Source: CAKZNE01 sp963976435 (GTDB taxonomy: Bacteria; Bacteroidota; Bacteroidia; Flavobacteriales; Schleiferiaceae). From it: a stretch of DNA of 64,000 nucleotides. The stretch covers positions 1-64,000 of the forward strand of contig CAXBKQ010000009.1 of assembly GCA_963976435.1 (NCBI GenBank). Direction: 5' to 3'. Positions 35,337-43,525 of the stretch are shown here, piece after piece. Both the position numbers and the translations under genes were made by a program. Under the pieces are notes generated by a model, which was not told the origin of the DNA, ran no database searches, and saw only the letters and a program-made list of their open reading frames with translations. Positions within the stretch are counted from its first letter, which is position 1. Every line of letters starts with the position of its first letter.

Positions 35337-35344
35337 TAGCTTTG
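35337..35344 (+). promoter_or_regulatory. Putative -7 element abutting the thiL start codon
   Basis: TAGCTTTG, then CCGA, then ATG (35349). The 4-nt spacing predicts a leaderless mRNA. The element faces away from the thi operon, so thiL would lie outside riboswitch control. Confidence 0.5.
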
Positions 35345-35348
35345 CCGA

Positions 35349-36404
35349 ATGGAAGAAAATCAAAATGAACAATTTACTCCCCTTTCAAAATTGGGTGAGT
35401 TTGGTCTTATCGAACATCTTACCAAGAGATTTCCGCTCAGAAATGCATCCAGTATAAAAGGTATTGGTGATGATGCAGCGGTTTTGGAGATGCTAGACAA
35501 GCACACTGTTGTAAGCACAGACTTATTAGTAGAAGGAGTACATTTTGATTTCACCTATGTTCCACCTCAGCATTTAGGCTATAAGGCTGTGGTAGTGAAC
35601 CTTTCGGATATTTATGCCATGAATGCTAGACCAAGTCAGATTTTGGTAAGCATTGCTGTTTCCAATCGTTTTGGGATAGAATTCGTAGAAAAGATTTATG
35701 ATGGAATAAGATTGGCATGCGACTTTTATGATGTGGATCTAATAGGCGGGGATACTTCCACTTCCTATTCTGGACTAACCATTAGTATTACTGCTATTGG
35801 GGAAGCGAATGAAGATGAATTGGTATATAGAGATGGTGCAAAAGCCACTGATCTCTTAGTTGTTTCTGGTGATTTAGGTGGGGCCTATTTGGGTCTGCAA
35901 CTTTTGGAAAGGGAAAAATCTGTTTTTGAGGTTGATAAAAATATGCAACCGGATTTGAGTGGAAATGAATATGTTTTGGAAAGGCAATTAAAGCCGGAAG
36001 CCCGCAAGGATATTTATGAACTGCTGAAAGGCATAGATGTAAAACCAACATCTATGATTGATATTTCCGATGGATTGAGTTCTGAGATCATACATCTTTG
36101 TAAACAATCCAAAACTGGAGTGCAGCTTTACGAGGAGAAAATTCCTATAGACAATAATGTATATAGTTTATGCGAGGAGTTTCAGCTTACTACTACAACC
36201 GTAGCCCTAAACGGAGGAGAGGATTATGAATTGCTTTTTACTATGGACCTAAAGGATCATGATAAAATTAAAGGAAATCCAAATTTGAGTATTATTGGAC
36301 ATATGACCGCCGAAGGGGAGGGCATGAATCTTATTACCAAAGATTTAAAATCAATAGCCCTGAACGCTCAAGGTTGGGATGCCATGCTTGAAAAAAAGCG
36401 CTAA
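35349..36404 (+). CDS. thiL: Thiamine-monophosphate kinase ThiL
   Basis: 351 residues, AIR-synthase/PurM-like fold. It phosphorylates TMP to TPP, the last step of the pathway and the ligand of the nearby riboswitch. Signatures: IKGIGDDAAVLEM (~36-48), VVSTDLLVEGVHFDF (~54-68), LGYKAVVVNLSDIYAMNARP (~76-95), LIGGDTSTSYSG (~134) and DISDGLSSEIIHL (~237). Divergent from the thi operon across ~80 bp. Its 3' end overlaps the convergent hydrolase gene by 4 bp. Confidence 0.94.
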   Translation: MEENQNEQFTPLSKLGEFGLIEHLTKRFPLRNASSIKGIGDDAAVLEMLDKHTVVSTDLLVEGVHFDFTYVPPQHLGYKAVVVNLSDIYAMNARPSQILVSIAVSNRFGIEFVEKIYDGIRLACDFYDVDLIGGDTSTSYSGLTISITAIGEANEDELVYRDGAKATDLLVVSGDLGGAYLGLQLLEREKSVFEVDKNMQPDLSGNEYVLERQLKPEARKDIYELLKGIDVKPTSMIDISDGLSSEIIHLCKQSKTGVQLYEEKIPIDNNVYSLCEEFQLTTTTVALNGGEDYELLFTMDLKDHDKIKGNPNLSIIGHMTAEGEGMNLITKDLKSIALNAQGWDAMLEKKR

Positions 36405-37183
36405 TTTTCTCTAAAGAATTTTTTTAATCCATTAAAGACTTGGTCTTTGTCCTCAATGTGAGACATATGTCCATTTGGACAAACCAGGCCAATAACTTTT
36501 TCAGCTTGCATTTGTTCTTCTAGTTCTTTAAAGTTAAGAATAGGATCATGCTTTCCGGCAATTAGCATTACAGGATAAGGTGAAAAGTGAAGAAGAACCT
36601 CCCGATCGGGTCTTATTTTCATGCCTTCCAAAGCTGCTATTACACTTTGTTTTGAGGTTTTTAAGGCTTCATTTTTTACCCAGTTTAATTCTTTGGCAAA
36701 AATTTTTCGGTTTTTTGGTCTGAAAAGATTAGGAATGCTAAGTCGAATATAAGATTTATGTGATTTTTTGGCTAAAGCTACTGCTCTGTCTCTATTCTTT
36801 TTTTTCTCCTCAGAATCGGCTCTGCTTGTAGAATTCATAAGAATTAAGCCCCTGATATTATCGGGATATTTTTCGGCTAATGCCAATGAAACATAACCAC
36901 CCATAGAATGGCCAACACAAAAATGTTTTTTGATTTTCAGGTGGTCCAAAAGGGCTTTAACCATATCGGACATATCCTCCATGGTGTGGATATATCCAAG
37001 ATTGGCAGAATTGCCATGTCCGGGTAGGTCTATTGCAATTTTTCGGTAGGATTTAGGTAAGAATTCAGAAAGTTCATCCCACATAAAACGGTTTTCCAAA
37101 AAGCCATGTAGAAAAACTATAGCCTTCCCTTTTCCCGTATCGCTGAAACTAAATTTTACGGAACGGTATTCAAATTCTGCCAT
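36401..37183 (-). CDS. Alpha/beta hydrolase
   Basis: 260 residues. The fold is clear: oxyanion-hole segment FLHGFLENRFMW (~24-35), nucleophile elbow GHSMGGYVSLA (~91-101, Ser nucleophile), acid in AGKHDPILN (~207) and catalytic His in GHMSHIEDKDQV (~238). No signal peptide, so cytoplasmic. Substrate unknown; the sequence resembles general esterase/lactonase-like members. It lies 5 bp after the Xaa-Pro aminopeptidase gene and is probably co-transcribed. Confidence 0.9.
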   Translation of the reverse strand: MAEFEYRSVKFSFSDTGKGKAIVFLHGFLENRFMWDELSEFLPKSYRKIAIDLPGHGNSANLGYIHTMEDMSDMVKALLDHLKIKKHFCVGHSMGGYVSLALAEKYPDNIRGLILMNSTSRADSEEKKKNRDRAVALAKKSHKSYIRLSIPNLFRPKNRKIFAKELNWVKNEALKTSKQSVIAALEGMKIRPDREVLLHFSPYPVMLIAGKHDPILNFKELEEQMQAEKVIGLVCPNGHMSHIEDKDQVFNGLKKFFREN

Positions 37184-37188
37184 AGAAT

Positions 37189-38478
37189 TTAAGCATTCAT
37201 ATAATTTTCAATCTCCTCTATTTCTTTGGGAATCCCAATAGTGAGGTTTAGGTTTTCCTTTTCGCCAATAATAATATCATCTTCAATCCTAATTCCAATA
37301 CCTTCTTCTGGAATATAAATACCGGGTTCGCAAGTAAAGGCATTGCCTAGCTCCATCTTACTTGTCCAGGATCCTACATCATGCACATCCAAACCAATAT
37401 AATGGGAGGTTCCATGCATAAAGTACTTTTTATAAGCCGGCCAATTTGGATCTTGATTTTTTATATCTCTACGGTCGATTAAGCCCAAGCCCAATAATTC
37501 TTCTTGCATCAATAAACCCACTTCTTTATGATATTCGTGAAGTTGATTTCCAGGACGCAACATGGCTAAAGCGGCTTTTTGTACTCTTAGAACTGCTGAA
37601 TATACTTGTTTTTGCCTTTCGCTAAATTTTCCATTTACTGGAAAAGTTCGGGTAACATCAGATGCGTAATTTCCATACCAACACCCACAATCGAGAAGCA
37701 ATAAATCACCATCCTTTAGTCTGTCATTGTTTTCTATATAATGCAAAACACAGGCATTAGCCCCATTTGCAATTATTGGTTCATAGGAAAAGCCATCAGC
37801 TCTATTTCTAATGTATTCATGAAGAAATTCAGCTTCTACTTCGTATTCTTTTTTACCAGGTTCAATGAATTTTAGCACCCTTTTAAATGCAAGGGTATTT
37901 ATGTCTGAAGAATGCTGCATTAACTCCACTTCTATTGGAGATTTCACCGACCTTATTTGATGCATAATAGGCTCACTTCTTTCATATTTATGCAAGGGAT
38001 ACTCCGCCATGCATGATTTTCTGAACCTATCATTTCTAGTTTCAACCTCAGATGAATTCCTGAGATGTTCATTGCTGCTTAAATAAACAAATTCAGTTTG
38101 GCTCATTAAATTTTTAAATACCGTATCGAATTCTTGGAGCCAATACACGGTTTTTATTCCAGAGCATTCGCTAGCAGATTTTTTATCCAATTTCGCCCCT
38201 TCCCATCTTGCAATATGTTCGTTAGTTTCTTTAAGAAATAGTATTTCCCTATGCTCGGGATTATAGGCATCTGGAAAAATAACAAGGATACTTTCCTCTT
38301 GATCTACCCCACTTAAATGGAAAAGGTCTTTATTCTGAATAAACTTCATGGTCCCATCTGCATTGGTCGGCATGATGTCATTAGAGTTAAAAACTGCTAG
38401 TGAATTTTTCTTTAGGTGCTTTTTAAAGTTTTCTCTATTTAAAATGAATAGTTCTGAATTTATCCTGTGGTATTTCAT
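37189..38478 (-). CDS. Xaa-Pro aminopeptidase (M24B)
   Basis: 429 residues. A creatinase-fold dinuclear metallopeptidase that removes N-terminal residues preceding proline. The N-terminal aminopeptidase-P domain (~1-165) contains SGVDQEESILVIFPD. Metal ligands are visible: two Asp in LLLLDCGCWYGNYASDVTRT (~239-258), His in MHGTSHYIGLDVHDVG (~340), Glu in TCEPGIYIPEEGIGIRIEDD (~373). Length matches PepP-type enzymes. Own promoter upstream (38502-38509). Confidence 0.93.
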   Translation of the reverse strand: MKYHRINSELFILNRENFKKHLKKNSLAVFNSNDIMPTNADGTMKFIQNKDLFHLSGVDQEESILVIFPDAYNPEHREILFLKETNEHIARWEGAKLDKKSASECSGIKTVYWLQEFDTVFKNLMSQTEFVYLSSNEHLRNSSEVETRNDRFRKSCMAEYPLHKYERSEPIMHQIRSVKSPIEVELMQHSSDINTLAFKRVLKFIEPGKKEYEVEAEFLHEYIRNRADGFSYEPIIANGANACVLHYIENNDRLKDGDLLLLDCGCWYGNYASDVTRTFPVNGKFSERQKQVYSAVLRVQKAALAMLRPGNQLHEYHKEVGLLMQEELLGLGLIDRRDIKNQDPNWPAYKKYFMHGTSHYIGLDVHDVGSWTSKMELGNAFTCEPGIYIPEEGIGIRIEDDIIIGEKENLNLTIGIPKEIEEIENYMNA

Positions 38479-38501
38479 AAATCAATTTGGGGCTTTGGGC
38501 A

Positions 38502-38509
38502 CAAATTTA
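38502..38509 (-). promoter_or_regulatory. Putative -7 element of the aminopeptidase-hydrolase pair
   Basis: Minus strand reads TAAATTTG (TAnnTTTG match), giving a leader of about 18-20 nt before the ATG at 38478. Confidence 0.45.
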
Positions 38510-38583
38510 GAAAAGTAGCCTTTGCTTCGACAAGGAATTTTACACCTATAATGATTCTAAATAAAATAACCATTTGATAGCTT

Positions 38584-38591
38584 TATATTTG
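38584..38591 (+). promoter_or_regulatory. Putative -7 element of the sdhCAB operon
   Basis: TATATTTG, a TAnnTTTG match, 38 nt upstream of the sdhC ATG. No clear TTG at -33. Confidence 0.45.
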
Positions 38592-38629
38592 CTCCCTACT
38601 TTTACAACCTTAAAAACAAAATTCACTGC

Positions 38630-39304
38630 ATGGCATCAAAGAAAGGATTAATCCGATCATCAATAGCAAGAAAGTTTGCGATGGCGCTTTCCGCTCTCTT
38701 TCTACTATTTTTTCTCCTACAGCATTTGGTTATAAATTTCACTTCTGTTTTAAGCGAGGATGTTTTTAATTCATGGTCGCACTTTATGGGCACCAACCCA
38801 ATTGTACAGGTAGCATTGCAGCCTGTATTAATGTTTGGAATTCTCTTTCATTTTATAATGGGATTTATTCTTGAATACCAGAACAATAGAGCGAGATCGG
38901 TAAAATATGCCATTAACAAAGGGGGAGAAAACTCCTCATGGGTCTCCAGAAATATGCTTTGGAGTGGATTGTTTATTCTAGCATTTATGGGCGTGCATTT
39001 TGCCGATTTTTGGATTCCTGAGTTGGTATATAAATACGTGGATGTGAATCCGGAAGATCCCAATAGATATTATCATGAACTTCATGAATTCTTCCAAAAC
39101 CCAGTGAAAGTAGCACTGTATTGTATTTCTTTTGTGTTTTTAGCATTGCACCTAAGACATGGATTTCAATCTTCACTTCAGTCTATTGGAGCTAGAAGTC
39201 CAAAATTCACTCCTATGATTAAAAAATTAGGATTAGTTTATTCCATAATGGTTCCTGTAGGATTCATTTTTATTGCCTTGTTCCATTATTTGAATTCTCT
39301 TTAA
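38630..39304 (+). CDS. sdhC: Succinate dehydrogenase cytochrome b subunit
   Basis: 224 residues. A single large membrane subunit with five predicted helices (about 17-37, 60-82, 106-126, 160-178, 200-222), as in B-type succinate:quinone oxidoreductases with two hemes. Candidate heme-ligand histidines lie in LLQHLVINF, LFHFIMGFI, MGVHFADFW, LALHLRHGFQ and FHYLNSL. It anchors SdhAB to the inner membrane and passes electrons to menaquinone. First gene of sdhCAB; 12 bp before sdhA. Confidence 0.92.
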   Translation: MASKKGLIRSSIARKFAMALSALFLLFFLLQHLVINFTSVLSEDVFNSWSHFMGTNPIVQVALQPVLMFGILFHFIMGFILEYQNNRARSVKYAINKGGENSSWVSRNMLWSGLFILAFMGVHFADFWIPELVYKYVDVNPEDPNRYYHELHEFFQNPVKVALYCISFVFLALHLRHGFQSSLQSIGARSPKFTPMIKKLGLVYSIMVPVGFIFIALFHYLNSL

Positions 39305-39316
39305 GCTTAAGAAACT

Positions 39317-41332
39317 ATGTCGATATTAGATTCCAAAATACCAAATGGTCCTATAGCTGAAAAGTGGACCAATTACAAAAACAAAATTAATTTAGTAAAC
39401 CCTGCCAATAAGCGTTTGATTGATGTGATTGTTGTAGGAACCGGCCTAGCTGGCGGTTCAGCTGCTGCAACATTAGCAGAATTAGGTTATAATGTAAAGG
39501 CCTTTTGCTTTCAAGATTCACCGAGAAGAGCGCATTCTATTGCTGCTCAGGGAGGGATAAATGCTGCGAAAAATTATCAGGGCGATGGTGATTCTACCTA
39601 CCGTTTATTTTATGATACTGTAAAGGGTGGCGATTACCGTTCTAGAGAAGCAAATGTTTATCGCCTAGCTGAGGTTTCTGCCAATATTATAGATCAATGT
39701 GTAGCTCAAGGTGTTCCCTTTGCAAGAGATTATGGTGGTTTATTGGATAATAGATCCTTTGGAGGTGTTCTGGTTTCCAGAACATTTTATGCCAAAGGAC
39801 AAACAGGACAGCAGCTACTATTGGGCGCATATTCTGCAATGAACCGTCAAATAGGTAGAGGTAAAATAAAAATGTACAACCGCCATGAAATGTTGGATGT
39901 TGTAAAAGTTGGTGGAAAGGCCAGAGGTATTATTGCCAGAAACCTTGTTACAGGTGAAGTTGAAAGACACTCTGCCCATGCCGTAGTTCTTGCCACAGGG
40001 GGTTATGGAAATGTATTTTTTCTGTCAACCAATGCTATGGGAAGTAATGTAACGGCTGCTTGGAAGGCCCACAAAAGAGGAGCCTTTTTTGCAAACCCTT
40101 GTTATACACAAATCCATCCTACCTGTATTCCTGTTTCAGGAGATCATCAGTCGAAATTGACATTAATGTCCGAATCGCTGCGAAATGACGGTAGGATCTG
40201 GGTGCCAAAAAAATTGGAAGACGCTGAAGCTATTCGCAATGGTAAAATGAAGCCAACAGATTTAGCTGAAGAGGATAGAGATTATTATTTAGAAAGAAGA
40301 TACCCCGCATTTGGAAACCTTGTTCCTCGAGATGTGGCATCAAGAGCGGCTAAGGAAAGATGTGATGCTGGTTTTGGAGTAAATAAAACTGGTGAAGCTG
40401 TTTATTTAGATTTTGCTTCTGCTATAGCGCGTTATGGAAAAGAACAAGCTCATGTTAAGGGTTTAAACGAAAATGATGCTAACCTGGTAAATAAATTAGG
40501 AAGGGAGGTAGTAAAGAATAAATATGGAAACCTCTTCCAGATGTATGAGAAAATTGTTGACCAAAACCCCTATGAAACGCCTATGATGATCTATCCGGCT
40601 GTTCATTATACAATGGGAGGAATTTGGGTTGATTATAACTTAATGACAACAGTTGAAGGATTATATGCCATTGGAGAAGCGAATTTTTCCGACCATGGCG
40701 CAAATAGACTTGGAGCCTCAGCTTTGATGCAAGGACTTGCTGATGGCTATTTTGTTTTACCATATACCATTGGCGATTATTTAGCTAATGATATTAGAAC
40801 CGGCCCCATCTCTACTGACAGCCCAGAATTTGAGGAAGCAGAAAAAAGTGTTCGCGACCAAATTGAATTCTTTATCAATAATAAGGGTAGCAAAACGGTA
40901 GATCATTTCCATAAAAGACTTGGAAAAGTAATGTGGAATAAAGTTGGGATGTCTAGGAATGAAAGTGGCCTAAAGGAGGCCATAAAGGAGATAAAAGAAA
41001 TTCGCGAAGAATTTTGGAAAGATGTGAGAGTTCCAGGAACTGCCGATGGATTTAATTCCGAATTGGCTAAAGCGGGTAGAGTTGCTGATTTCTTAGAATT
41101 AGGAGAATTATTTGCCAAAGATGCCCTTGAAAGATCTGAATCTTGTGGTGGACATTTTAGAGAAGAGTCTGTTGAAATGGAAGGTGAGCAAAAAGGAGAG
41201 GCAAAAAGAGATGATGAAAATTTCACCTATGTTGCCGCTTGGGAATATAAGGGCGAGCCTAGTGAAGCTAAAGTACACAAGGAGCCATTGGTTTATGAAA
41301 ATATTGAGTTAAAACAAAGAAGTTATAAATAA
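39317..41332 (+). CDS. sdhA: Succinate dehydrogenase/fumarate reductase flavoprotein subunit
   Basis: 671 residues. It oxidises succinate to fumarate with covalent FAD. FAD-binding GTGLAGGSAAATLAELGYNV (~42-61); covalent FAD attachment at the His of RRAHSIAAQGGINAAKNY (~73-90); active-site region ANPCYTQIHPTCIPVSGDHQ (~257) and DVASRAAKERCDAGFG (~339); MGGIWVDYN (~434) and SDHGANRLGASALMQGLADG (~459). The C-terminal QRSYK end is typical. The length and single cytochrome partner indicate the B-type (Bacillus/Bacteroidota) enzyme. Confidence 0.95.
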   Translation: MSILDSKIPNGPIAEKWTNYKNKINLVNPANKRLIDVIVVGTGLAGGSAAATLAELGYNVKAFCFQDSPRRAHSIAAQGGINAAKNYQGDGDSTYRLFYDTVKGGDYRSREANVYRLAEVSANIIDQCVAQGVPFARDYGGLLDNRSFGGVLVSRTFYAKGQTGQQLLLGAYSAMNRQIGRGKIKMYNRHEMLDVVKVGGKARGIIARNLVTGEVERHSAHAVVLATGGYGNVFFLSTNAMGSNVTAAWKAHKRGAFFANPCYTQIHPTCIPVSGDHQSKLTLMSESLRNDGRIWVPKKLEDAEAIRNGKMKPTDLAEEDRDYYLERRYPAFGNLVPRDVASRAAKERCDAGFGVNKTGEAVYLDFASAIARYGKEQAHVKGLNENDANLVNKLGREVVKNKYGNLFQMYEKIVDQNPYETPMMIYPAVHYTMGGIWVDYNLMTTVEGLYAIGEANFSDHGANRLGASALMQGLADGYFVLPYTIGDYLANDIRTGPISTDSPEFEEAEKSVRDQIEFFINNKGSKTVDHFHKRLGKVMWNKVGMSRNESGLKEAIKEIKEIREEFWKDVRVPGTADGFNSELAKAGRVADFLELGELFAKDALERSESCGGHFREESVEMEGEQKGEAKRDDENFTYVAAWEYKGEPSEAKVHKEPLVYENIELKQRSYK

Positions 41333-41338
41333 AGGAGG

Positions 41339-42085
41339 ATGAATCTTACATTAAAAATTTGGCGTCAGAAAAATGCTAATGACAAAGGCAAAATGGTTGA
41401 TTATCCAATTTCGGGTATCGACGGAGATATGTCTTTCTTAGAAATGCTCGACGTATTGAATGAGGAGCTTATTGAAAAAGGTGAAGAACCTGTTGCATTT
41501 GATCACGACTGCCGTGAAGGTATTTGTGGAATGTGCTCCCTTTATATTAATGGTGAAGCTCATGGCCCTGATAGGTTGGTAACTACCTGCCAATTGCATA
41601 TGAGAAAATTTAAGGACGGTGAAACCATTTATATAGAACCTTTTAGAGCAAATGCTTTTCCGGTTGTAAAAGACCTCGTTGTAGATAGAAGCTCCTTCGA
41701 TAGAATTCAACATGCTGGAGGATATATTTCTGTGAATACTTCTGGGAATACTCAGGATGCAAATTCAATTCCTATTGAAAAAGAAAAAGCTGATGCCGCC
41801 TTTAATGCTGCCGCCTGTATTGGTTGTGGTGCCTGCGTTGCTACATGTAAGAATTCATCAGCCATGTTGTTTGTATCGGCCAAAGTTTCTCAATATGCTT
41901 TACTTCCTCAAGGCGAGGTAGAAGCTAAGGATAGAGTTCTTAATATGGTAAACCAAATGGATTTAGAAGGTTTTGGAAATTGCACCAATACCGGAGCTTG
42001 TGAAGTGGAATGTCCTAAAGGAATTTCTCTAGAAAATATTGCAAGAATGAATAGAGAATATTTAAAAGCTTCTATGAGTAAATAG
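41339..42085 (+). CDS. sdhB: Succinate dehydrogenase/fumarate reductase iron-sulfur subunit
   Basis: 248 residues carrying the three electron-transfer clusters: [2Fe-2S] in CREGICGMCSLYINGEAHGP and the later TCQLH, [4Fe-4S] in CIGCGACVATCK (~160-171) and [3Fe-4S] in CTNTGACEVECPKGI (~214-228). It conducts electrons from FAD to the membrane subunit. The start follows sdhA by 6 bp; AAGGAGG directly precedes the ATG, too close for a standard Shine-Dalgarno. A strong terminator follows 27 bp after the stop. Confidence 0.95.
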   Translation: MNLTLKIWRQKNANDKGKMVDYPISGIDGDMSFLEMLDVLNEELIEKGEEPVAFDHDCREGICGMCSLYINGEAHGPDRLVTTCQLHMRKFKDGETIYIEPFRANAFPVVKDLVVDRSSFDRIQHAGGYISVNTSGNTQDANSIPIEKEKADAAFNAAACIGCGACVATCKNSSAMLFVSAKVSQYALLPQGEVEAKDRVLNMVNQMDLEGFGNCTNTGACEVECPKGISLENIARMNREYLKASMSK

Positions 42086-42111
42086 GTTCCAAACCGAACA
42101 TATATAAAAGC

Positions 42112-42138
42112 AAACGGACGCCATTGGCGTCCGTTTTT
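42112..42138 (+). terminator. Intrinsic terminator of sdhCAB
   Basis: Perfect 9-bp stem ACGGACGCC (42114-42122)/GGCGTCCGT (42126-42134) with an ATT loop and a T5 tract; the flanking AA also pairs with the first Ts. GC-rich in an AT-rich genome. Confidence 0.9.
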
Positions 42139-42263
42139 ATTTCCTAACAAGGAACTTGGAATTTGTAGATTACTAACCCTATTTCCCTAAAAATGAAGAA
42201 CCCTCGTTAAGAGGAACTAATATAGGTAATTTTTTGATATTTCCAAGTTTCCCGCTTTAACTC

Positions 42264-42294
42264 ATAAAAAAAGGCCGTCCAAGCAAGACGGCCT
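42264..42294 (-). terminator. Minus-strand intrinsic terminator without an obvious gene
   Basis: AGGCCGTC (42272-42279)/GACGGCCT (42287-42294), 8-bp perfect stem with a 7-nt loop. A run of seven A at 42266-42272 becomes a T7 tract on the minus strand. No minus-strand gene precedes it, so it may end a small RNA. Confidence 0.7.
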
Positions 42295-42340
42295 AACGAA
42301 AACTAAAACATAAAAATGAAAAAACTTCTACAAGCTCTCC
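42264..42340 (-). ncRNA. Candidate ~75-nt minus-strand small RNA
   Basis: A TATATTTG element on the minus strand (42345-42352) would start an RNA near 42338 that ends at the terminator hairpin at 42272-42294. The RNA would be antisense to the start region of the tiny ORF at 42316. Based only on promoter-like and terminator-like signals; no family recognised. Confidence 0.25.
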
Positions 42341-42611
42341 CAGTCAAATATAAACTTTTTTATTTTTTCCTCCCTTAGGAATAAACATTATTTCAAATTT
42401 CTATTGAAGAATGGAAGGGCAGAATCTAATTTCAACTGCTAAAATAAGTTTTACAAATCCATCGAAATGCTTGTAAGCTTTGGTATAGTTGTTTTTACTT
42501 CAAAGTTCCGATCCTAGCTTTTAATAAATTTCCCAGCTATTTTTAAAAGACCTCAACTTTCCGTTAATTCTTTTTTTTTTTAAATCTTTACCAAACTAAA
42601 GATTTATGTTT

Positions 42612-42619
42612 TACCTTTG
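42612..42619 (+). promoter_or_regulatory. Putative -7 element for the candidate RNA/nitrilase leader
   Basis: TACCTTTG, a TAnnTTTG match, with TTA at the -33 position 20 bp upstream (consensus TTG). It would start transcription near 42625. Confidence 0.45.
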
Positions 42620-42622
42620 AGT

Positions 42623-42730
42623 TATAGGTATTAGCGACAATGTACCTATATGACTCCTTTTTTTCAATTAGGTGTTATTTGGTTAGTAATTTTGAAAGGG
42701 CTTCACTTTGTGAAGCCCTTTCATTTTTTG
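42623..42730 (+). ncRNA. Candidate ~105-nt small RNA or attenuator leader
   Basis: Begins just after the TACCTTTG element. A 5' stem TATAGGTA (42623-42630)/TACCTATA (42643-42650) with a 12-nt loop, a ~43-nt single-stranded middle, and a 3' terminator hairpin. Either a free-standing sRNA or a cis leader controlling the nitrilase gene 13 nt further on. No known family recognised; it is not SRP RNA, tmRNA or RNase P by visible motifs. Confidence 0.45.
42693..42729 (+). terminator. Perfect intrinsic terminator just before the nitrilase gene
   Basis: GAAAGGGCTTCAC (42694-42706)/GTGAAGCCCTTTC (42710-42722), 13 bp (14 with the flanking T-A) with a TTT loop and six Ts. It ends 13 nt before the ATG at 42743. 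T-run orientation is plus only. Confidence 0.85.
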
Positions 42731-42742
42731 TACTATAGCCTT

Positions 42743-43525
42743 ATGGAGGAATTGAAAATAACCTTGGTTCAAAGTGATTTGGTTTGGGAGGATCCCAGTA
42801 AGAATTTGGAGAACTTCGACAAATGTTTAAATCTGTCCGATAATCTGGGGCATCTCGTTATCCTTCCCGAAATGTTTGCAACAGGATTTTCCATGCAGCC
42901 CCAAAAATTTGCCATAAACTCAAAGCCTCAGCATCAAGGCTTGACATGGATGCTGAAAACTGCTGAAGAGAAAAAGCTAGCCATTTGTGGTAGTTTAATA
43001 AGTGAGGAAGATGGGAAATATTTTAATCGTCTTTATTTTGTTTTACCCAATGGGGAGTATCATACTTATAATAAAAGACATTTATTTAGCCTTGCTGGTG
43101 AAGAAAAAATATACTCACCAGGAGATACCAAATTGGTCATAGATTATTTAGGTTGGAGAATAAACCCTCTTATTTGTTATGATCTTAGATTTCCCGTTTG
43201 GTGCCGAAATGATGCTGAAATTGATCTGCAAATTTTTGTGGCCAATTGGCCTGAAAGGCGGTCCGAAGCGTGGAAAAGTCTTTTAAAAGCAAGAGCAATT
43301 GAAAACATGTGTTTTGTAGCAGGACTTAATAGAATAGGGGATGATGGGAATGGAATTTACCATTCTGGAGATAGTTGTTTATTTAATGAATTAGGAGATT
43401 TAGTTTCTGATATTCCCAGTGGAAAGGCTTCAATAAAAACCTATACCCTTGGTAAAAATGCTTTAATGAAATCAAGAAATAGATTTGGATTTTTAAATGA
43501 TAGAGATGGTTTTAAGCTTTTATAG
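42743..43525 (+). CDS. Nitrilase-superfamily amidase (YafV/omega-amidase type)
   Basis: 260 residues from the ATG at 42743; an upstream ATG at 42650 would force translation through a perfect terminator hairpin and is rejected. The E-K-C catalytic triad is present: E43 (VILPEMFATGF), K111 (YNKRHLF) and C145 (ICYDLRFPVW). Length and motifs match the YafV/Nit2 branch, which hydrolyses 2-oxoglutaramate and related omega-amides; the exact substrate is inference. The terminator immediately upstream leaves no room for an ordinary promoter. The 3' end overlaps the convergent lipoprotein gene by 14 bp. Confidence 0.88.
   Translation: MEELKITLVQSDLVWEDPSKNLENFDKCLNLSDNLGHLVILPEMFATGFSMQPQKFAINSKPQHQGLTWMLKTAEEKKLAICGSLISEEDGKYFNRLYFVLPNGEYHTYNKRHLFSLAGEEKIYSPGDTKLVIDYLGWRINPLICYDLRFPVWCRNDAEIDLQIFVANWPERRSEAWKSLLKARAIENMCFVAGLNRIGDDGNGIYHSGDSCLFNELGDLVSDIPSGKASIKTYTLGKNALMKSRNRFGFLNDRDGFKLL

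Larger units (their letters stand above)
42139..42742. other. 604-bp non-coding region with two hairpin terminators and candidate RNAs
   Basis: No convincing protein gene. In order it holds AT-rich spacer; a minus-oriented terminator hairpin (42264-42294); a 20-codon plus-strand ORF beginning MKKLLQALPV (42316-42378, unsupported); about 230 bp of AT-rich sequence with a long T-run near 42571; a promoter element (42612); and a candidate RNA ending in a perfect plus-oriented terminator (42693-42729). Confidence 0.6.

Noticed and set aside
40903..41226. 107-codon minus-strand ORF inside sdhA
   Set aside because: Shadow of the strongly conserved sdhA coding sequence.
42650..42742. N-terminal extension of the nitrilase reading frame
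   Set aside because: It would translate through a 13-14 bp perfect terminator hairpin and gives a sequence unrelated to the family; the ATG at 42743 matches the usual N-terminus.
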